A stretch of DNA of 48,409 bases from Nocardiopsis sp. CC223A (GCF_030766825.1 NZ_JASFDV010000056.1:1-48409); one strand, 5' to 3'. Counted from the stretch's first letter, positions 1-9,409 are shown. Program-made: numbers and translations. The notes: a model not told the origin generated them from the letters alone.

Positions 1-1
1 C

Positions 2-3000
2 GCCGAGGCGGCCGCCCGCCTGGCCGCCGCCGAGGGCACGAACGCCGCCGTGGTCCGCCCGGTCGTGGCGGTCGCGGAGCGTCCCGAGCGTATCCCGCTG
101 TCCTACGCCCAGCGCCGCCTGTGGTTCCTGGACCGCCTGGAGGGCCCCGGCGCCACCTACAACATCCCGGTCGCGCTGCGCCTGGAGGGCGACCTCGACC
201 CGGCCGCGCTGAAGGCCGCGCTGGACGACGTGGTGGAACGCCACGAGTCCCTGCGCACCGTCTTCGAGCAGGTCGACGGCGAACCCCACCAGCGGATCCT
301 CTCCCCCCGGGAGTCCGGGGCGGTCCTGGAGACGGTCGAGGTGGACCCGGCCGGGTACCCGGCGGCCCTGGACCGGGTCGTCACCCGCACCTTCGACCTG
401 GAGTCGGAGCCGCCGCTGCACACGACCCTGCTGAAGCTGGGGCCGGCCGAGCACGTCCTGGTGCTGGTGGTCCACCACATCGCGGGCGACGGCTGGTCCA
501 TGGCCCCGCTGCTGCGCGACCTGTCCGAGGCCTACACCGCCCGGCTGAACGGGGAGGTCCCCGGCTGGGCACCCCTGGCCGTCCAGTACGCCGACTACGC
601 GCTCTGGCAGCGCGACCTCCTGGAGGACTCGGACGGCCCGGTCGCGGTCCAGGCCGACCACTGGCGCACCTCCCTGGCCGGGATCCCCGACGTCCTCGAA
701 CTCCCGGTGGACCGGGCCCGCCCGGCCCGGGCCTCCCACCGCGGCGGGGTCGCCCCGGTGGCGCTGCCCGCCGACCTGCACCGCGACCTGCTGGCCCTGG
801 CCCGCGGACACCACGTCACCCTGTTCATGGTGGTCCAGGCGGCGCTCGCCGTCCTCCTGGACCGGATGGGCGCCGGGGACGACGTGCCCCTGGGCACCCC
901 GGTGGCCGGCCGCGGCGACGAGGCGCTGGACGACCTGGTCGGGTTCTTCGTGAACACCCTCGTCCTGCGCACCGACACCTCCGGCGACCCGAGCTTCGCC
1001 GAGCTGCTGGCCCGGGTCCGGGAGGCCGACCTGGCCGCGTTCGCGCACCAGGACCTGCCCTTCGACCGCCTGGTGGAGGTGCTGAATCCGGTCCGGTCGA
1101 CCGCGCACCAGCCCCTGTTCCAGGTCATGGTGGCCCTCCAGAACAACGCGCGCGCCGACCTGGCGCTGCCGGGGCTGACCGCCTCCGAGGTGCCGTTCTC
1201 GACCGGAACGGCCAAGTTCGACCTCACCTTCGTCCTGGCGGAGGAGTACGGACCCGACGGTGAACCCGCGGGTCTGGGCGGCGGCCTGGAGTACGCCACC
1301 GACCTCTTCGACGCCGGGACCGCGTCCGCCCTGGTGGACCGGCTCGGCCGGATCCTGGCCGCAGCCGCGGCCGACCCCGGCGCACGGGTGCGGGACATCC
1401 CGCTGCTGTCGGAGGACGAACGGGAGGACATCCGCACCTACAACGACACCGCCTCACCGCACCGGCCCGGGGCACTGGTCCACGAACTGTTCGAGGCGCG
1501 CGCCCGGGCGACCCCCGCCGCGATCGCCCTGGTCAGCGGGGACGAACGGCTCACCTACGCCGAACTGGACGCCCGGGCCGACCGGCTGGCCCGCCACCTG
1601 GTCGCCGCCGGGGCCCTACCGGAGTCCGCCGTGGCGGTCCTGGTGGACCGCTCCGTGCACCAGCTGGTCGCCACCCTCGCCGTGGTCAAGTGCGGCGCCG
1701 CCTACGTGCCCTTGGCCGGGTCGTTCCCGCCCGCCCGGGTGCGGACCATCATGGCCGAGACCGGGGCCGCCGTCCTGGTCACCGACACCGGTTGGAGCAC
1801 CGGCGAGGTGGCCGCCGCGGAGGCGGCGCACGGCACCGCGGTCGTGGTCGCCGACGCCCTGCCCGCCGACCCGCCCGCCCAGGTCCGCCCCCGCGGCGGG
1901 GAGGTCGGCGACCTGGCCCTGCTGTACGTCATGTTCACGTCGGGATCGACCGGCCGCCCCAAGGGCGTGGCCGTGGACCACCGCAACGTGGTCCACCTCG
2001 CCGCCGACCACTGCTGGGACGGCGACCGCCACGACCGGGTCATGGTCCACTCCGCCTACGGGTTCGACGCCTCCACCTACGAGATATGGGTGCCGCTGCT
2101 GCGCGGCCGCACCCTGGTCCTGGCCCCGACCACGAACGGCGACGCCCGGGTGCTCGCCGACACCATCCGCGACCACGGCGTGACGGCGGCCTACTTCACC
2201 ACCGGCCTGTTCAACGTCATGGCGGACGAGTGCGTCGAGGCCCTGGCCCTGCTCAAGGAGGTGTGGACCAGCGGCGACGTCGCCTCCCCGGCCGCGGTGG
2301 ACCGGGTGCTGCGCCACTGCCCCGACACCGCGGTCGTCCACGGCTACGGGCCGACCGAGACGACCGTCTGGTCCAGCTACCAGACCTTCCCCGTGGTCCC
2401 GGGGGACCGGGGAGGCGCCCGCACCCTGGGCGACCTGACCCTGGGCGACCCCATGGACGACACCACCATGTACGTCCTGGACGACCGGCTGCGGCCGGTG
2501 CCCCCGGGCGCCACCGGCGAGCTGTACGTGGGCGGATCCCACGTCGCCCGCGGATATGTGGGCCGCGCGGACCTGACCTCCGAGCGGTTCGTCGCCGACC
2601 CCTACGGAGCCGAGGGGAGCCGGATGTACCGCACCGGCGACCTGGTGAGGTGGACCCCCCACAAGGAGGTCCGCTTCCTCGGCAGGGTCGACGGACAACT
2701 GAAGATCCGGGGCTTTCGCATCGAGCCCGCCGAGGTCGAGGCGGCCCTGGCCGGCCGGCCGGGCATCGGCCGGTCCGCGGTGGTCGTCCGCGAGGACCGA
2801 CCCGGCGACAAGCGCCTGGTCGCCTACGTCGTCCCCGAACCCGGGCACACGCCCGACCCGGCCGCCCTGCGCGAGTCCCTGGCGGAGTCCCTGCCCGACT
2901 ACATGATCCCCTCCCTGTTCGTCACCATGGACGGCCTGCCCCTGACCGGCAACGGCAAGCTCGACCGCCGGGCCCTGCCGGTCCCCGACTACGGGGCACT

Positions 3001-4060
3001 GGCCCGGGGCCGGGACGCGGCCACCCCGCGCGAGGAACTCGTGTGCAGGGTGTTCGCCGAGGTCCTGGGGCTGGAACGGGTCGGGGTCGACGACTCCTTC
3101 TTCGACCTGGGCGGCCACTCGCTGCTCGCCACCCGCCTGATCGGGCGGATCAACGACGCCACCGGGATGGAGTTGCAGGTCAAGGACCTGTTCCGGGTGC
3201 CGACCGTGGCGGGTCTGCTCGGCGGCCAGAGCCGGGTCGGGGCCTGGGACGCGCTGCTGCCGATCCAGCCGGACGGGGACGCGCCGCCCCTGTTCTGCGT
3301 CCACCCGGCCAGCGGCATGGCCTGGTCCTTCTCCGGACTGCCCCGCCTGCTCGGACCCGACCAGCCCGTCTACGGGCTCCAGAGCCCCGTCCTGACCGGT
3401 GCCGCACCCGCCGCCGACGTCGAGGCGCTGGCCGCCGACTACCTGGAGCGGATCAGGTCCGTGCGGCCCCGCGGGCCCTACCGGCTGCTGGGCTACTCCT
3501 TCGGCGGCATGGTCGCGCACGCCGTCGCGAGCCTGCTCCGGGAGAACGGCGAGGAGGTCGAGTTCCTGGCACTGGTCGACTCCTACCCCGCCCAGGCGCT
3601 CGGACCGGTCACCGCGCCCGACCACGACCAGTTCATGGCGATGCTGCTCGGCCGGGTGCCCGACCCCGATACGCCGGGGACCGGCCGGCCCTTCGACCCC
3701 GCCGCGGCCGTCCGCGAGCTGCGCGCCGCCGACCCGGTCATGGCCGGGTTCGCCGAGGAGGAGGTCGCCGCCCTGGTGTCCGCGGCCGTCGGCCACGTGG
3801 ACATCGCACAACGCTTCGTCCCGCGCCGCCACGAAGGTGACGTCACCTTCTTCCAGGCGACGCTCGGACGTCCCGAGGGAGCGCCCGAACCGGGTGCGTG
3901 GAGCACGCACGTGGGAGGTGACATCGACGTCCACCGGATCGAGGCGACCCACGCCCAGATGACCGAGCCCGGGCCGATCGCGCTGATCGGCCGGGTCCTG
4001 GCAGAGAAGTTCGACACGACAAGAGACGCCGCACGCGGCGCGATGAGGAGCGAACGATGA
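2..4060 (+). CDS. Nonribosomal peptide synthetase, terminal C-A-PCP-TE module (5' partial)
   Basis: Adds the last residue of a peptide and releases the product. The frame is open to the left edge, and the first residues look like the tail of a preceding carrier domain, so the true start lies outside. Counting from the in-frame GTG at 50: condensation domain about 10-450 with HHIAGDG at 142-148; adenylation domain about 470-990 with [28 protein letters not shown] and NGKLDRR; carrier domain with GGHSLL (phosphopantetheine Ser about 1024); thioesterase about 1085-1325 with GYSFGG (Ser about 1150) and a late His in EATHAQ. All core motifs look intact. Specificity positions read by hand as D-A-Y-Y-W-S-G-V-W, a code I do not recognise, so the substrate is left open. 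The stop overlaps the mbtH start (ATGA), implying translational coupling. Confidence 0.95.
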   Translation, partial: AEAAARLAAAEGTNAAVVRPVVAVAERPERIPLSYAQRRLWFLDRLEGPGATYNIPVALRLEGDLDPAALKAALDDVVERHESLRTVFEQVDGEPHQRILSPRESGAVLETVEVDPAGYPAALDRVVTRTFDLESEPPLHTTLLKLGPAEHVLVLVVHHIAGDGWSMAPLLRDLSEAYTARLNGEVPGWAPLAVQYADYALWQRDLLEDSDGPVAVQADHWRTSLAGIPDVLELPVDRARPARASHRGGVAPVALPADLHRDLLALARGHHVTLFMVVQAALAVLLDRMGAGDDVPLGTPVAGRGDEALDDLVGFFVNTLVLRTDTSGDPSFAELLARVREADLAAFAHQDLPFDRLVEVLNPVRSTAHQPLFQVMVALQNNARADLALPGLTASEVPFSTGTAKFDLTFVLAEEYGPDGEPAGLGGGLEYATDLFDAGTASALVDRLGRILAAAAADPGARVRDIPLLSEDEREDIRTYNDTASPHRPGALVHELFEARARATPAAIALVSGDERLTYAELDARADRLARHLVAAGALPESAVAVLVDRSVHQLVATLAVVKCGAAYVPLAGSFPPARVRTIMAETGAAVLVTDTGWSTGEVAAAEAAHGTAVVVADALPADPPAQVRPRGGEVGDLALLYVMFTSGSTGRPKGVAVDHRNVVHLAADHCWDGDRHDRVMVHSAYGFDASTYEIWVPLLRGRTLVLAPTTNGDARVLADTIRDHGVTAAYFTTGLFNVMADECVEALALLKEVWTSGDVASPAAVDRVLRHCPDTAVVHGYGPTETTVWSSYQTFPVVPGDRGGARTLGDLTLGDPMDDTTMYVLDDRLRPVPPGATGELYVGGSHVARGYVGRADLTSERFVADPYGAEGSRMYRTGDLVRWTPHKEVRFLGRVDGQLKIRGFRIEPAEVEAALAGRPGIGRSAVVVREDRPGDKRLVAYVVPEPGHTPDPAALRESLAESLPDYMIPSLFVTMDGLPLTGNGKLDRRALPVPDYGALARGRDAATPREELVCRVFAEVLGLERVGVDDSFFDLGGHSLLATRLIGRINDATGMELQVKDLFRVPTVAGLLGGQSRVGAWDALLPIQPDGDAPPLFCVHPASGMAWSFSGLPRLLGPDQPVYGLQSPVLTGAAPAADVEALAADYLERIRSVRPRGPYRLLGYSFGGMVAHAVASLLRENGEEVEFLALVDSYPAQALGPVTAPDHDQFMAMLLGRVPDPDTPGTGRPFDPAAAVRELRAADPVMAGFAEEEVAALVSAAVGHVDIAQRFVPRRHEGDVTFFQATLGRPEGAPEPGAWSTHVGGDIDVHRIEATHAQMTEPGPIALIGRVLAEKFDTTRDAARGAMRSER

Positions 4061-4257
4061 CCAACCCCTTCGAAGACGACAGCGCCCGTTTCCAGGTCCT
4101 GGTCAACGCCGAGGGACAGCACTCCCTGTGGCCCGTCTTCGCCCCCGTTCCGGCGGGCTGGACGGTGGCCAAGGAGGAGGACTCCCGGCAGGCCTGCCTG
4201 GAGTACGTCGAGCGGAACTGGACCGACATCCGCCCGCTGAGCCTGGGGCGTGTCTGA
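4057..4257 (+). CDS. mbtH: MbtH-like protein
   Basis: A 66-residue MbtH family protein, the small partner that binds and activates NRPS adenylation domains. It begins NPFEDD and carries the family's conserved S-LWP, PAGW, the central CLEYV and the W-TDIRP end. The ATG overlaps the synthetase stop by four bases, so the two are almost certainly translated together. It is very probably the partner of the module just upstream. Normal length, nothing missing. Confidence 0.96.
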   Translation: MTNPFEDDSARFQVLVNAEGQHSLWPVFAPVPAGWTVAKEEDSRQACLEYVERNWTDIRPLSLGRV

Positions 4258-4446
4258 CGGATCATTCCGCGTCGCGGCCGCGAGACCGCCTCCCGCTGCG
4301 CCGCCTGCGCTCGGTCGGCCGACCCCGGGCTGACCCTCGCTGGTCGTCTTGCGAGAGATCGCCTCGCGGCCGCTCCCAGCACTCGGCGCAAGCGCCGAGC
4401 CACACGAAAGCGTCCGCCGAACACGCCCCGGCGCTGACACCGGTCA

Positions 4447-4562
4447 TGTCCCGTCGAGTGGTGCGAAAACGCCGACTGTTCGAACAGGAGCAGATCACTG
4501 ACCAGCACGTTGTTGCCCTTGGGATTTTAGGGTCGAACGAAATTACACCACTCGGTGGGACA
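4447..4562. mobile_element. Short MITE-like element with inverted ends
   Basis: The left end TGTCCCGTCGAGTGGTG (4447-4463) is matched in reverse complement by the right end around 4544-4562, read back as TGTCCCACCGAGTGGTG. The same end motif bounds the two 210-bp elements at 21471-21678 and 21985-22195. The interior is short, contains TGTTCGAACA (4477-4486), and does not visibly match those elements. No transposase. It could be a deletion derivative of the same mobile family or of its parent insertion sequence. Confidence 0.55.
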
Positions 4563-4684
4563 CCACCCTGACACCCGGACGCTGAGCACCGACCGCCCCG
4601 GGCCGGCCACCAGCCGGTCCGGGGCAGGACCCGACACGACCGGGTCCGACGCACGACGCACCCGCCACGAGCGGCGGCGCCCCA

Positions 4685-4728
4685 CGGGAGCCCCGGCACA
4701 GGAGAGAACCTCCGCGCCGGGGCTCCCG
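4685..4728. terminator. 12-bp perfect hairpin, possible terminator
   Basis: CGGGAGCCCCGG (4685-4696) pairs perfectly with CCGGGGCTCCCG (4717-4728). The 20-nt loop contains a smaller GGAG/CTCC stem. There is no T-tract, which is usual for actinomycete terminators. It lies after the mbtH transcript and before the kinase gene. Confidence 0.45.
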
Positions 4729-4923
4729 CGCGTGCGCCCGCCGGAAACCGCCGGGGAACCGCCGGTCCGCTGCCGCCCGGCCGCCGCCGGGAGTGCCGCG
4801 GGGACAGCCGGTGGAACGCCGGTGCCGACCGCCGGGGGGGCGGCGCCCGCGGTCCCTAGGCTCGTTTCCGTTCACATCCGCGAGGACCCGCCCACCGGGC
4901 CTCTGGAAGAGACGGGCAGTGAG

Positions 4924-5880
4924 ATGCAGATGGCGGAAGCCGGCGGCACCCCCCAGGGCGCACCGCTCCTCACGGACACCGGAGGTGCGGCCGCCCTCGG
5001 GTTCGGATCGTCCCGTGTCCACCACGGGGAGATCCTCCAGGGCGTGTTCGAGCACGAGGGGCGCCTGGTGCGCGGCCTCACGACCATGCCCTGCGACCTC
5101 TACCACGCCTACGCCGTCTTCGAGCCCTCGGCGATCCCGGTGCTCACCGTCGAACCGGCGGGCAAGGCCAAGGCGTTCCGGGCCGCCTCCGCCACCCTGT
5201 CCGCGCTGGGCAGGTCCCATATCGGGGGGCGGCTGTACCTCGTCTCCCAGGTGCCGCTGTCCCGCGGCTTCGGCTCCTCGACCAGCGACGTCATCGCCTC
5301 GATCCTGGCCGTCCACGACGCCTGCGGACAGCGGCTCGACAGCGGACGGACCGCGCGCATCGCGGTCCGGGCCGAGCAGGCCTCCGACTCCCTGATGTAC
5401 GACGGCGACGCGGTGCTCTTCGCCCAGCGCGAGGGGCAGGTCATCGAGACGCTCCCCGGGTCGCTGCCGCCCCTGCGGGTGCTCGGCTTCGGCACCAGCC
5501 GGGACGGCGCGGGCGTGGAGACCCTGGCCATGGGGGCGGCGGTCTACGGGCCCGGGGAGGTCGCCGAGTTCGCCGAACTGCGGCTGATGCTCCGCGAGGG
5601 CGTCGCCGCCGCGGACCCCGGCCTGGTCGGACGCGTCGCCTCGGCCAGCGCACGGATCAACCAGCGCCACCTGCCGGTCCCCGGCTTCGACGCCCTGGAT
5701 GCACTGGTGCCCCGCTGCGGTGCGGCCGGACTCCAGGTGGCGCACAGCGGCGACATCGCCGGCCTGGTCTTCGACGGCCGCGACCCCGAGACCGAACGGC
5801 GCCTGGACCTGGCCCAGCGGGCCCTCTCCGACCTGGGCATCACGGACTTCTGGCGGTTCTCCGCCGGAGAGCACGAGTGA
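4924..5880 (+). CDS. GHMP-family kinase, L-threonine kinase-like (PduX type)
   Basis: About 318 residues. The GHMP ATP-binding motif PLSRGFGSSTSD lies at about residues 111-122, and the early SSRVHHGEILQGVF resembles the substrate loop of PduX-type L-threonine kinases, which make O-phospho-L-threonine. I chose the ATG at 4924; an ATG at 4930 is equally possible, and the open frame further upstream looks noncoding. The gene sits 12 bp before a cysteine-synthase-like gene, beside an NRPS, with no cobalamin genes near, so a role in making a peptide building block is more likely than cobinamide side-chain synthesis. Kinase fold: confident. Substrate: inferred. Confidence 0.82.
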   Translation: MQMAEAGGTPQGAPLLTDTGGAAALGFGSSRVHHGEILQGVFEHEGRLVRGLTTMPCDLYHAYAVFEPSAIPVLTVEPAGKAKAFRAASATLSALGRSHIGGRLYLVSQVPLSRGFGSSTSDVIASILAVHDACGQRLDSGRTARIAVRAEQASDSLMYDGDAVLFAQREGQVIETLPGSLPPLRVLGFGTSRDGAGVETLAMGAAVYGPGEVAEFAELRLMLREGVAAADPGLVGRVASASARINQRHLPVPGFDALDALVPRCGAAGLQVAHSGDIAGLVFDGRDPETERRLDLAQRALSDLGITDFWRFSAGEHE

Positions 5881-5892
5881 GGACGACACCCC

Positions 5893-6966
5893 ATGAGCAA
5901 TCCCCCTGTTCCCCCCGCCTCCCGCCCCTTCTCCGCTTCGCCCGCCGCCTTCGACGACATGACGGAGGCCATGGCGCTGCCCCGCCTGGTGCGGATCGGC
6001 GACAACCTCTACGCCGCCGTGTTCAACCTGATGAAGCTGCTGCCCGCCAAGCACATCATCGAGCGGGCCCGCCAGGAGGGCGTCCTCGCCCCGGGCGCGC
6101 CCGTCCTGGAGACCTCCTCCGGAACGTTCGCGCTCGGCCTGGCCCTGGTCTGCCGGCGGCTGGGCCACCCGCTGACCATCGTCGGGGACCCCGCCATCGA
6201 CACCGACCTGCGCACCCGCCTGGAGATGCTGGGCACCCGGGTGGAGATCGTCGACGACTTCGACGCGCCCGGCGGCATCCAGGGCGCCCGCCTGGCCCGG
6301 CTGGAGCAGTTGCACCGGGAGCGGCCCGAGGCGTTCGTGCCCGGCCAGTACGACAACCCGGGCAACCCCGCCGCCTACCTCCCCGTGGCCGAACTCCTGG
6401 CCGGGGCGCTGGGCCGGGTCGACCGCGTCGTCGGCCCGGTCGGCTCGGGCGGCTCCACCGGCGGGATCGCCAGCGCTCTGCGGCTCTTCGGCCACCGGGT
6501 GGAACTGGTCGCGGTGGACACGCCCGGCAGCGTCATCTTCGGCCTGGAGAACGGCCCCCGCCCCCTGCGCGGCCTGGGCAGCAGCATCCTGCCCGGCAAC
6601 GTGGCCCACGAGGCCTACGACACCGTCCACTGGGTGAGCGCCGCCGCGGCCTTCGACACCACCCGCCGCCTGTTCTCCGAACACGGCGTCTTCGCCGGAC
6701 CCACCAGCGGCGCGGCCCACCTCGCCGCGCGCTGGCACGCCGAGCGCGACCCGCACGGCACCACCGTGGTGGTCTTCCCCGACGACGGGTTCCGCTACCG
6801 CGACACCGTCTACTCGCGCCCCTGGCTGGAGGAACAGGGGATGTGGGCGCCCGAGGTGCCCGCCGACCCCCGGCCCGTGGAACCCCCGCACGGACTGCAC
6901 CCGCACTGGTCGGTCGCCTCCTGGGGCCGCCGCCCCAGCCCGGCCGCCGCCGCGCTCAGCGCCTGA
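5893..6966 (+). CDS. PLP-dependent cysteine synthase-like enzyme
   Basis: A fold-type II PLP enzyme of 357 residues. The presumed PLP lysine lies in LLPAKHI, the substrate loop is ETSSGTFALG (CysK: TSGNTG-like), and GSGGSTGG is the glycine-rich phosphate-binding loop. It starts 12 bp after the kinase stop with a GAGGA-type ribosome site. Family members do beta-replacement or beta-elimination on O-acetyl or O-phospho amino acids; SbnA uses O-phosphoserine plus glutamate. After a threonine kinase, O-phosphothreonine is the natural substrate, and the product could be a 2,3-diaminobutyrate precursor or dehydrobutyrine. The family call is firm, the reaction is an inference. Confidence 0.85.
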   Translation: MSNPPVPPASRPFSASPAAFDDMTEAMALPRLVRIGDNLYAAVFNLMKLLPAKHIIERARQEGVLAPGAPVLETSSGTFALGLALVCRRLGHPLTIVGDPAIDTDLRTRLEMLGTRVEIVDDFDAPGGIQGARLARLEQLHRERPEAFVPGQYDNPGNPAAYLPVAELLAGALGRVDRVVGPVGSGGSTGGIASALRLFGHRVELVAVDTPGSVIFGLENGPRPLRGLGSSILPGNVAHEAYDTVHWVSAAAAFDTTRRLFSEHGVFAGPTSGAAHLAARWHAERDPHGTTVVVFPDDGFRYRDTVYSRPWLEEQGMWAPEVPADPRPVEPPHGLHPHWSVASWGRRPSPAAAALSA

Positions 6967-7015
6967 GAGACCCCCGGGAAACCCCCGCAGACACAGAGAG
7001 AAGGAGGGCTGGGAG

Positions 7016-7504
7016 ATGCGAACCGTCGCCCCCGCCACCGCGGACCTGATGGACGCCGACCCCACCGCGGTCAGCGTGCACGCACCCCTGCGCCACTACG
7101 GAGGACGGACCGGCCTGCACGGCACGGTGCGCACGATCCGCTGCCACGAGGACAACGGCCTGGTCCGCGCCGTGGCCGCCGAGCCCGGCCACGGCCGGGT
7201 CCTGGTCGTCGACGGCGGCGGCTCCACGCGGGCGGCGCTGGTCGGCGGCGAGGTCGCCCGCACCGCGGCCGCCAACGGCTGGTCCGGCATCGTGGTCCAC
7301 GGAGCCGTCCGCGACGTCGCCGAACTGCGGCTCGTGGACCTGTGCGTCCTGGCCGTCGCCACCAGTCCCCGCCGACCCGGGCGCGTCGGCCTGGGCGAGG
7401 CCGACGTCCCCGTCGCGTTCGGCGGCGCCGTGATCGCCCCGGGCGCGGAGATCGCCGCGGACGAGGACGGGATCGTCCTCCTCGGAACGGGCGGGGACCG
7501 GTGA
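7016..7504 (+). CDS. RraA-fold protein with class II aldolase/decarboxylase signature
   Basis: 162 residues of the RraA / 4-hydroxy-4-methyl-2-oxoglutarate aldolase family. VVDGGGSTRAALVGGEVA and GIVVHGAVRDVAEL are visible. Counting from the second Gly of LVGGE, the spacing is G-x20-R-D-x2-E, the signature described for the metal-dependent HMG/CHA aldolases (also oxaloacetate decarboxylases) and not for true RNase E inhibitors. A strong AAGGAGGG site precedes the ATG. The 3' end overlaps the exporter start (GTGA), so it belongs to the operon. Its role in the peptide pathway is unknown; an aldol cleavage or decarboxylation of a precursor is an inference. Confidence 0.75.
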   Translation: MRTVAPATADLMDADPTAVSVHAPLRHYGGRTGLHGTVRTIRCHEDNGLVRAVAAEPGHGRVLVVDGGGSTRAALVGGEVARTAAANGWSGIVVHGAVRDVAELRLVDLCVLAVATSPRRPGRVGLGEADVPVAFGGAVIAPGAEIAADEDGIVLLGTGGDR

Positions 7505-8769
7505 GCGCCGGGGAGAAGGCCGGCGGCCACTTCCCGCGCTTCCTCGCCGGGAGCCTGTCCGGCAACCTCGCCGACGGCATCATGTTCACCGCGCTGCCGC
7601 TGGTCGCGGCGGCGCTCACCAACGACCCCCTGCTGGTGTCGGGGCTGATCGTGGCCCGGTTCCTGCCCTGGCTGCTCTTCGGCCTGGTCGTCGGGGTGCT
7701 GGTGGACCGGCTCGACCGCGGCGTCCTCATGGTGTCCGCCAACCTGGTCCGGGCCGCCGCCCTGGTGGCACTGGCGGCCCTGGTCGCCACCGGCCACGCC
7801 TCGATCCCGGTCCTGTACGCCGTGATGTTCACGGTGATGACGTGCGAGGTGTTCTACGACCTGGCGGGCCGGGCGATGCTGCCCCGCCTGGTCCCCGTCG
7901 AGGGGCTGGACCGCGCCAACGGGCGGATCGTGGGCGGCAAGACCGTCCTGGAGGACTTCGCCGGGGCACCGCTGGCCGGTCTGCTCTTCGCGGTCGCGGC
8001 CTTCCTGCCGCTGGCCGTGAACGCCGGGGCCTACCTGCTGGGCGCGCTCGTGCTGCTGGGCCTGCCCCTGGCCGTGCGGCGCACCGCACCGGAGGCGGCG
8101 GAGGACGCCCCGGCGCGCCCCTCCGTCCGGGCCGAGCTGCGCGCCGGGCTGTCCCTGGTGTTCGGGGACAGGGCCATGCGCTCCCCGATCGTCCTCAACG
8201 TCCTGGCCAACATGGCCTTCATGGCACAGGCCGGCGTCCTGGTCCTCATCGTGCAGGAGCACTTCGGGGTGCCCGAGGCGCTGTACGGCGTGTTCCTCGC
8301 CTCCTCCGCGGTCGGCGCGCTCGCGGGCGCACTCCTCACGGCCCGGATCGCCGCCGCCCTGGGCCGGTTCCGGACGTCGGTGCTGGCGTTCGCGGTGATG
8401 GGGCTGGCCTGCGCGGCCTTCGGCCTGGCCCCCGGCGCCTACCTCGCCGCGCTGGCCTGGGGTGTCCTGGGGGCGGCCATGTCCGTCTCCAACATCGTGA
8501 TGCTGGGGTGCGTCCAGACGGTCGTCCCGGGCACCCACCTGGGCCGGGTGATGTCCTGCGTCCAGGTGCTCGGGTTCGGCCTGGCCCCGGTCGGCGCCCT
8601 GCTCGGCGGCCTGCTGGGCCGGGTCGAGCTGTTCTACGTTCCGGTGGCGGCGGGCGGCCTGATCCTGCTCGCCCTGCTCTGCACGGCCCCCGGCCTGCGG
8701 CGCCTGGTGGCCCGCGCCGACGAGGCCGCGGCCGCGGCGGCGGCGGAATCCGCCCCGTCCGCCGGATGA
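7501..8769 (+). CDS. MFS exporter (DHA3/EntS-like)
   Basis: A 422-residue, 12-helix major facilitator of the type that exports siderophores and antibiotics. The GTG at 7501 overlaps the previous stop (GTGA) and gives the expected N-terminus, with the first helix within ten residues of FPRFLAG. The frame is open further upstream, but that sequence is arginine-rich shadow translation. The inter-helix motif GVLVDRLDRG is a recognisable form of the MFS loop motif. As the last gene of the cluster it is the likely efflux pump for the peptide. Confidence 0.85.
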   Translation: MSAGEKAGGHFPRFLAGSLSGNLADGIMFTALPLVAAALTNDPLLVSGLIVARFLPWLLFGLVVGVLVDRLDRGVLMVSANLVRAAALVALAALVATGHASIPVLYAVMFTVMTCEVFYDLAGRAMLPRLVPVEGLDRANGRIVGGKTVLEDFAGAPLAGLLFAVAAFLPLAVNAGAYLLGALVLLGLPLAVRRTAPEAAEDAPARPSVRAELRAGLSLVFGDRAMRSPIVLNVLANMAFMAQAGVLVLIVQEHFGVPEALYGVFLASSAVGALAGALLTARIAAALGRFRTSVLAFAVMGLACAAFGLAPGAYLAALAWGVLGAAMSVSNIVMLGCVQTVVPGTHLGRVMSCVQVLGFGLAPVGALLGGLLGRVELFYVPVAAGGLILLALLCTAPGLRRLVARADEAAAAAAAESAPSAG

Positions 8770-8777
8770 CACCGGAC

Positions 8778-8820
8778 ACGCGCAGGGGCGCGGGGGCGAT
8801 CCCCCCGCGCCCCTGCGCGT
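8778..8820. terminator. Bidirectional terminator hairpin
   Basis: A 19-bp perfect stem, ACGCGCAGGGGCGCGGGGG at 8778-8796 with its complement at 8802-8820, around a 5-nt loop. It sits between the convergent exporter and SnoaL-like genes and probably ends both transcripts. Confidence 0.85.
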
Positions 8821-8829
8821 CGTGCGGCG

Positions 8830-9216
8830 TCACCCGTCGACGGCCAGCCTGCTCCACGTGAGCAGCAGCCCGTACGCGCCCAGCGTGAAGACGTCGACGA
8901 ACCCGCGGCGCCCGGCCGGGGCCCCCTCGGCCCGCCCGGTCACCACGACCGTCGAGTCCCGGGCGATGATGCGGTCCGCCCGGTGCGGCCCCTGTCCGGC
9001 CAGGCAGGCGAAGACCAGGGCGGCGGCCCCGTCCGGCCCGTGCGCGGGCCCGTGCGCGGGATGGGTGAAGACGGCCCCCTCGTCCACCAGGGACGCGTAC
9101 CCGTCGGCGTCCCCCGTGTTCAGGTAGTGGTAGGCGAGGCGGACGTGGTCCACCCCGGCGTCCGTGCTCGGGAGCGGAGCACCCGTGGCCATCGCTCCCT
9201 CCGTGTCCCGGGGCAT
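8830..9216 (-). CDS. SnoaL-like / nuclear transport factor 2-fold protein
   Basis: A 128-residue protein of the SnoaL-like (NTF2-fold) family. It has the typical start of a helix followed by YLNTGDADGYASLVDEGAVFTHP and the later strands VVVTGRAEG and RRGFVDVFTLG. Start chosen at 9216 because GAGGAGGG lies just upstream; a longer in-frame extension has no ribosome site. Members are small enzymes or binding proteins for hydrophobic ligands, and no substrate can be assigned. It is convergent with the exporter and divergent from the DGPF gene. Confidence 0.7.
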   Translation of the reverse strand: MPRDTEGAMATGAPLPSTDAGVDHVRLAYHYLNTGDADGYASLVDEGAVFTHPAHGPAHGPDGAAALVFACLAGQGPHRADRIIARDSTVVVTGRAEGAPAGRRGFVDVFTLGAYGLLLTWSRLAVDG

Positions 9217-9305
9217 GGTCGCCCTCCTCGGCTGCGCTGGTATCCGGTCTCTGGCCCCCACTCTGGGACCGGCCGTCATCGCGCCCCTATCACCCGCCTA
9301 ACCCG

Positions 9306-9357
9306 CCCGCCGAAAAAATCCTCGGCGGGATGTCGATCCGGTCCGGGCCCGTTCGAC
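9306..9357 (+). promoter_or_regulatory. Putative ECF42-type promoter with adjacent hairpin
   Basis: TGTCGA at 9331-9336, a 17-nt spacer, then CGAC at 9354-9357. This matches, from memory, the -35 TGTCGA and -10 CGA(C/T) motif proposed for ECF42 targets. It lies about 50 bp before the DGPF gene linked to an ECF42-like sigma factor. An 8-bp stem CCCGCCGA/TCGGCGGG (9306-9313, 9322-9329) sits directly upstream. Confidence 0.5.
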
Positions 9358-9409
9358 GAACAGGTGAGAGCGGGGGAGGGACCCCCACACCGCACGGAAG
9401 GCGAACACC

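Larger units (their letters stand above)
4258..4923. other. Noncoding gap between mbtH and the kinase gene
   Basis: No credible gene. It holds a small hairpin (CTCGGCGC at 4382-4389 pairing with 4392-4399) that may end the NRPS transcript, a 116-bp element with inverted ends at 4447-4562, and a 12-bp perfect stem at 4685-4696/4717-4728. A TAGGCT at 4857-4862 could be a -10 for the kinase operon, but I see no good -35. The gap suggests that the downstream genes have their own promoter. Confidence 0.6.

Noticed and set aside
1616..3952. Long minus-strand open frame opposite the NRPS gene
   Set aside because: A GC-driven shadow; the plus strand has complete NRPS motifs, and the minus translation is Gly/Gln/Val-rich with no domain.
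4477..4486. LexA (SOS) box
   Set aside because: TGTTCGAACA has the half-sites in the wrong order and spacing for the actinobacterial CGAAC-N4-GTTCG motif.
7016..7504. Ribonuclease E inhibitor RraA
   Set aside because: The R-D-x2-E aldolase signature and the NRPS context argue for an enzyme.
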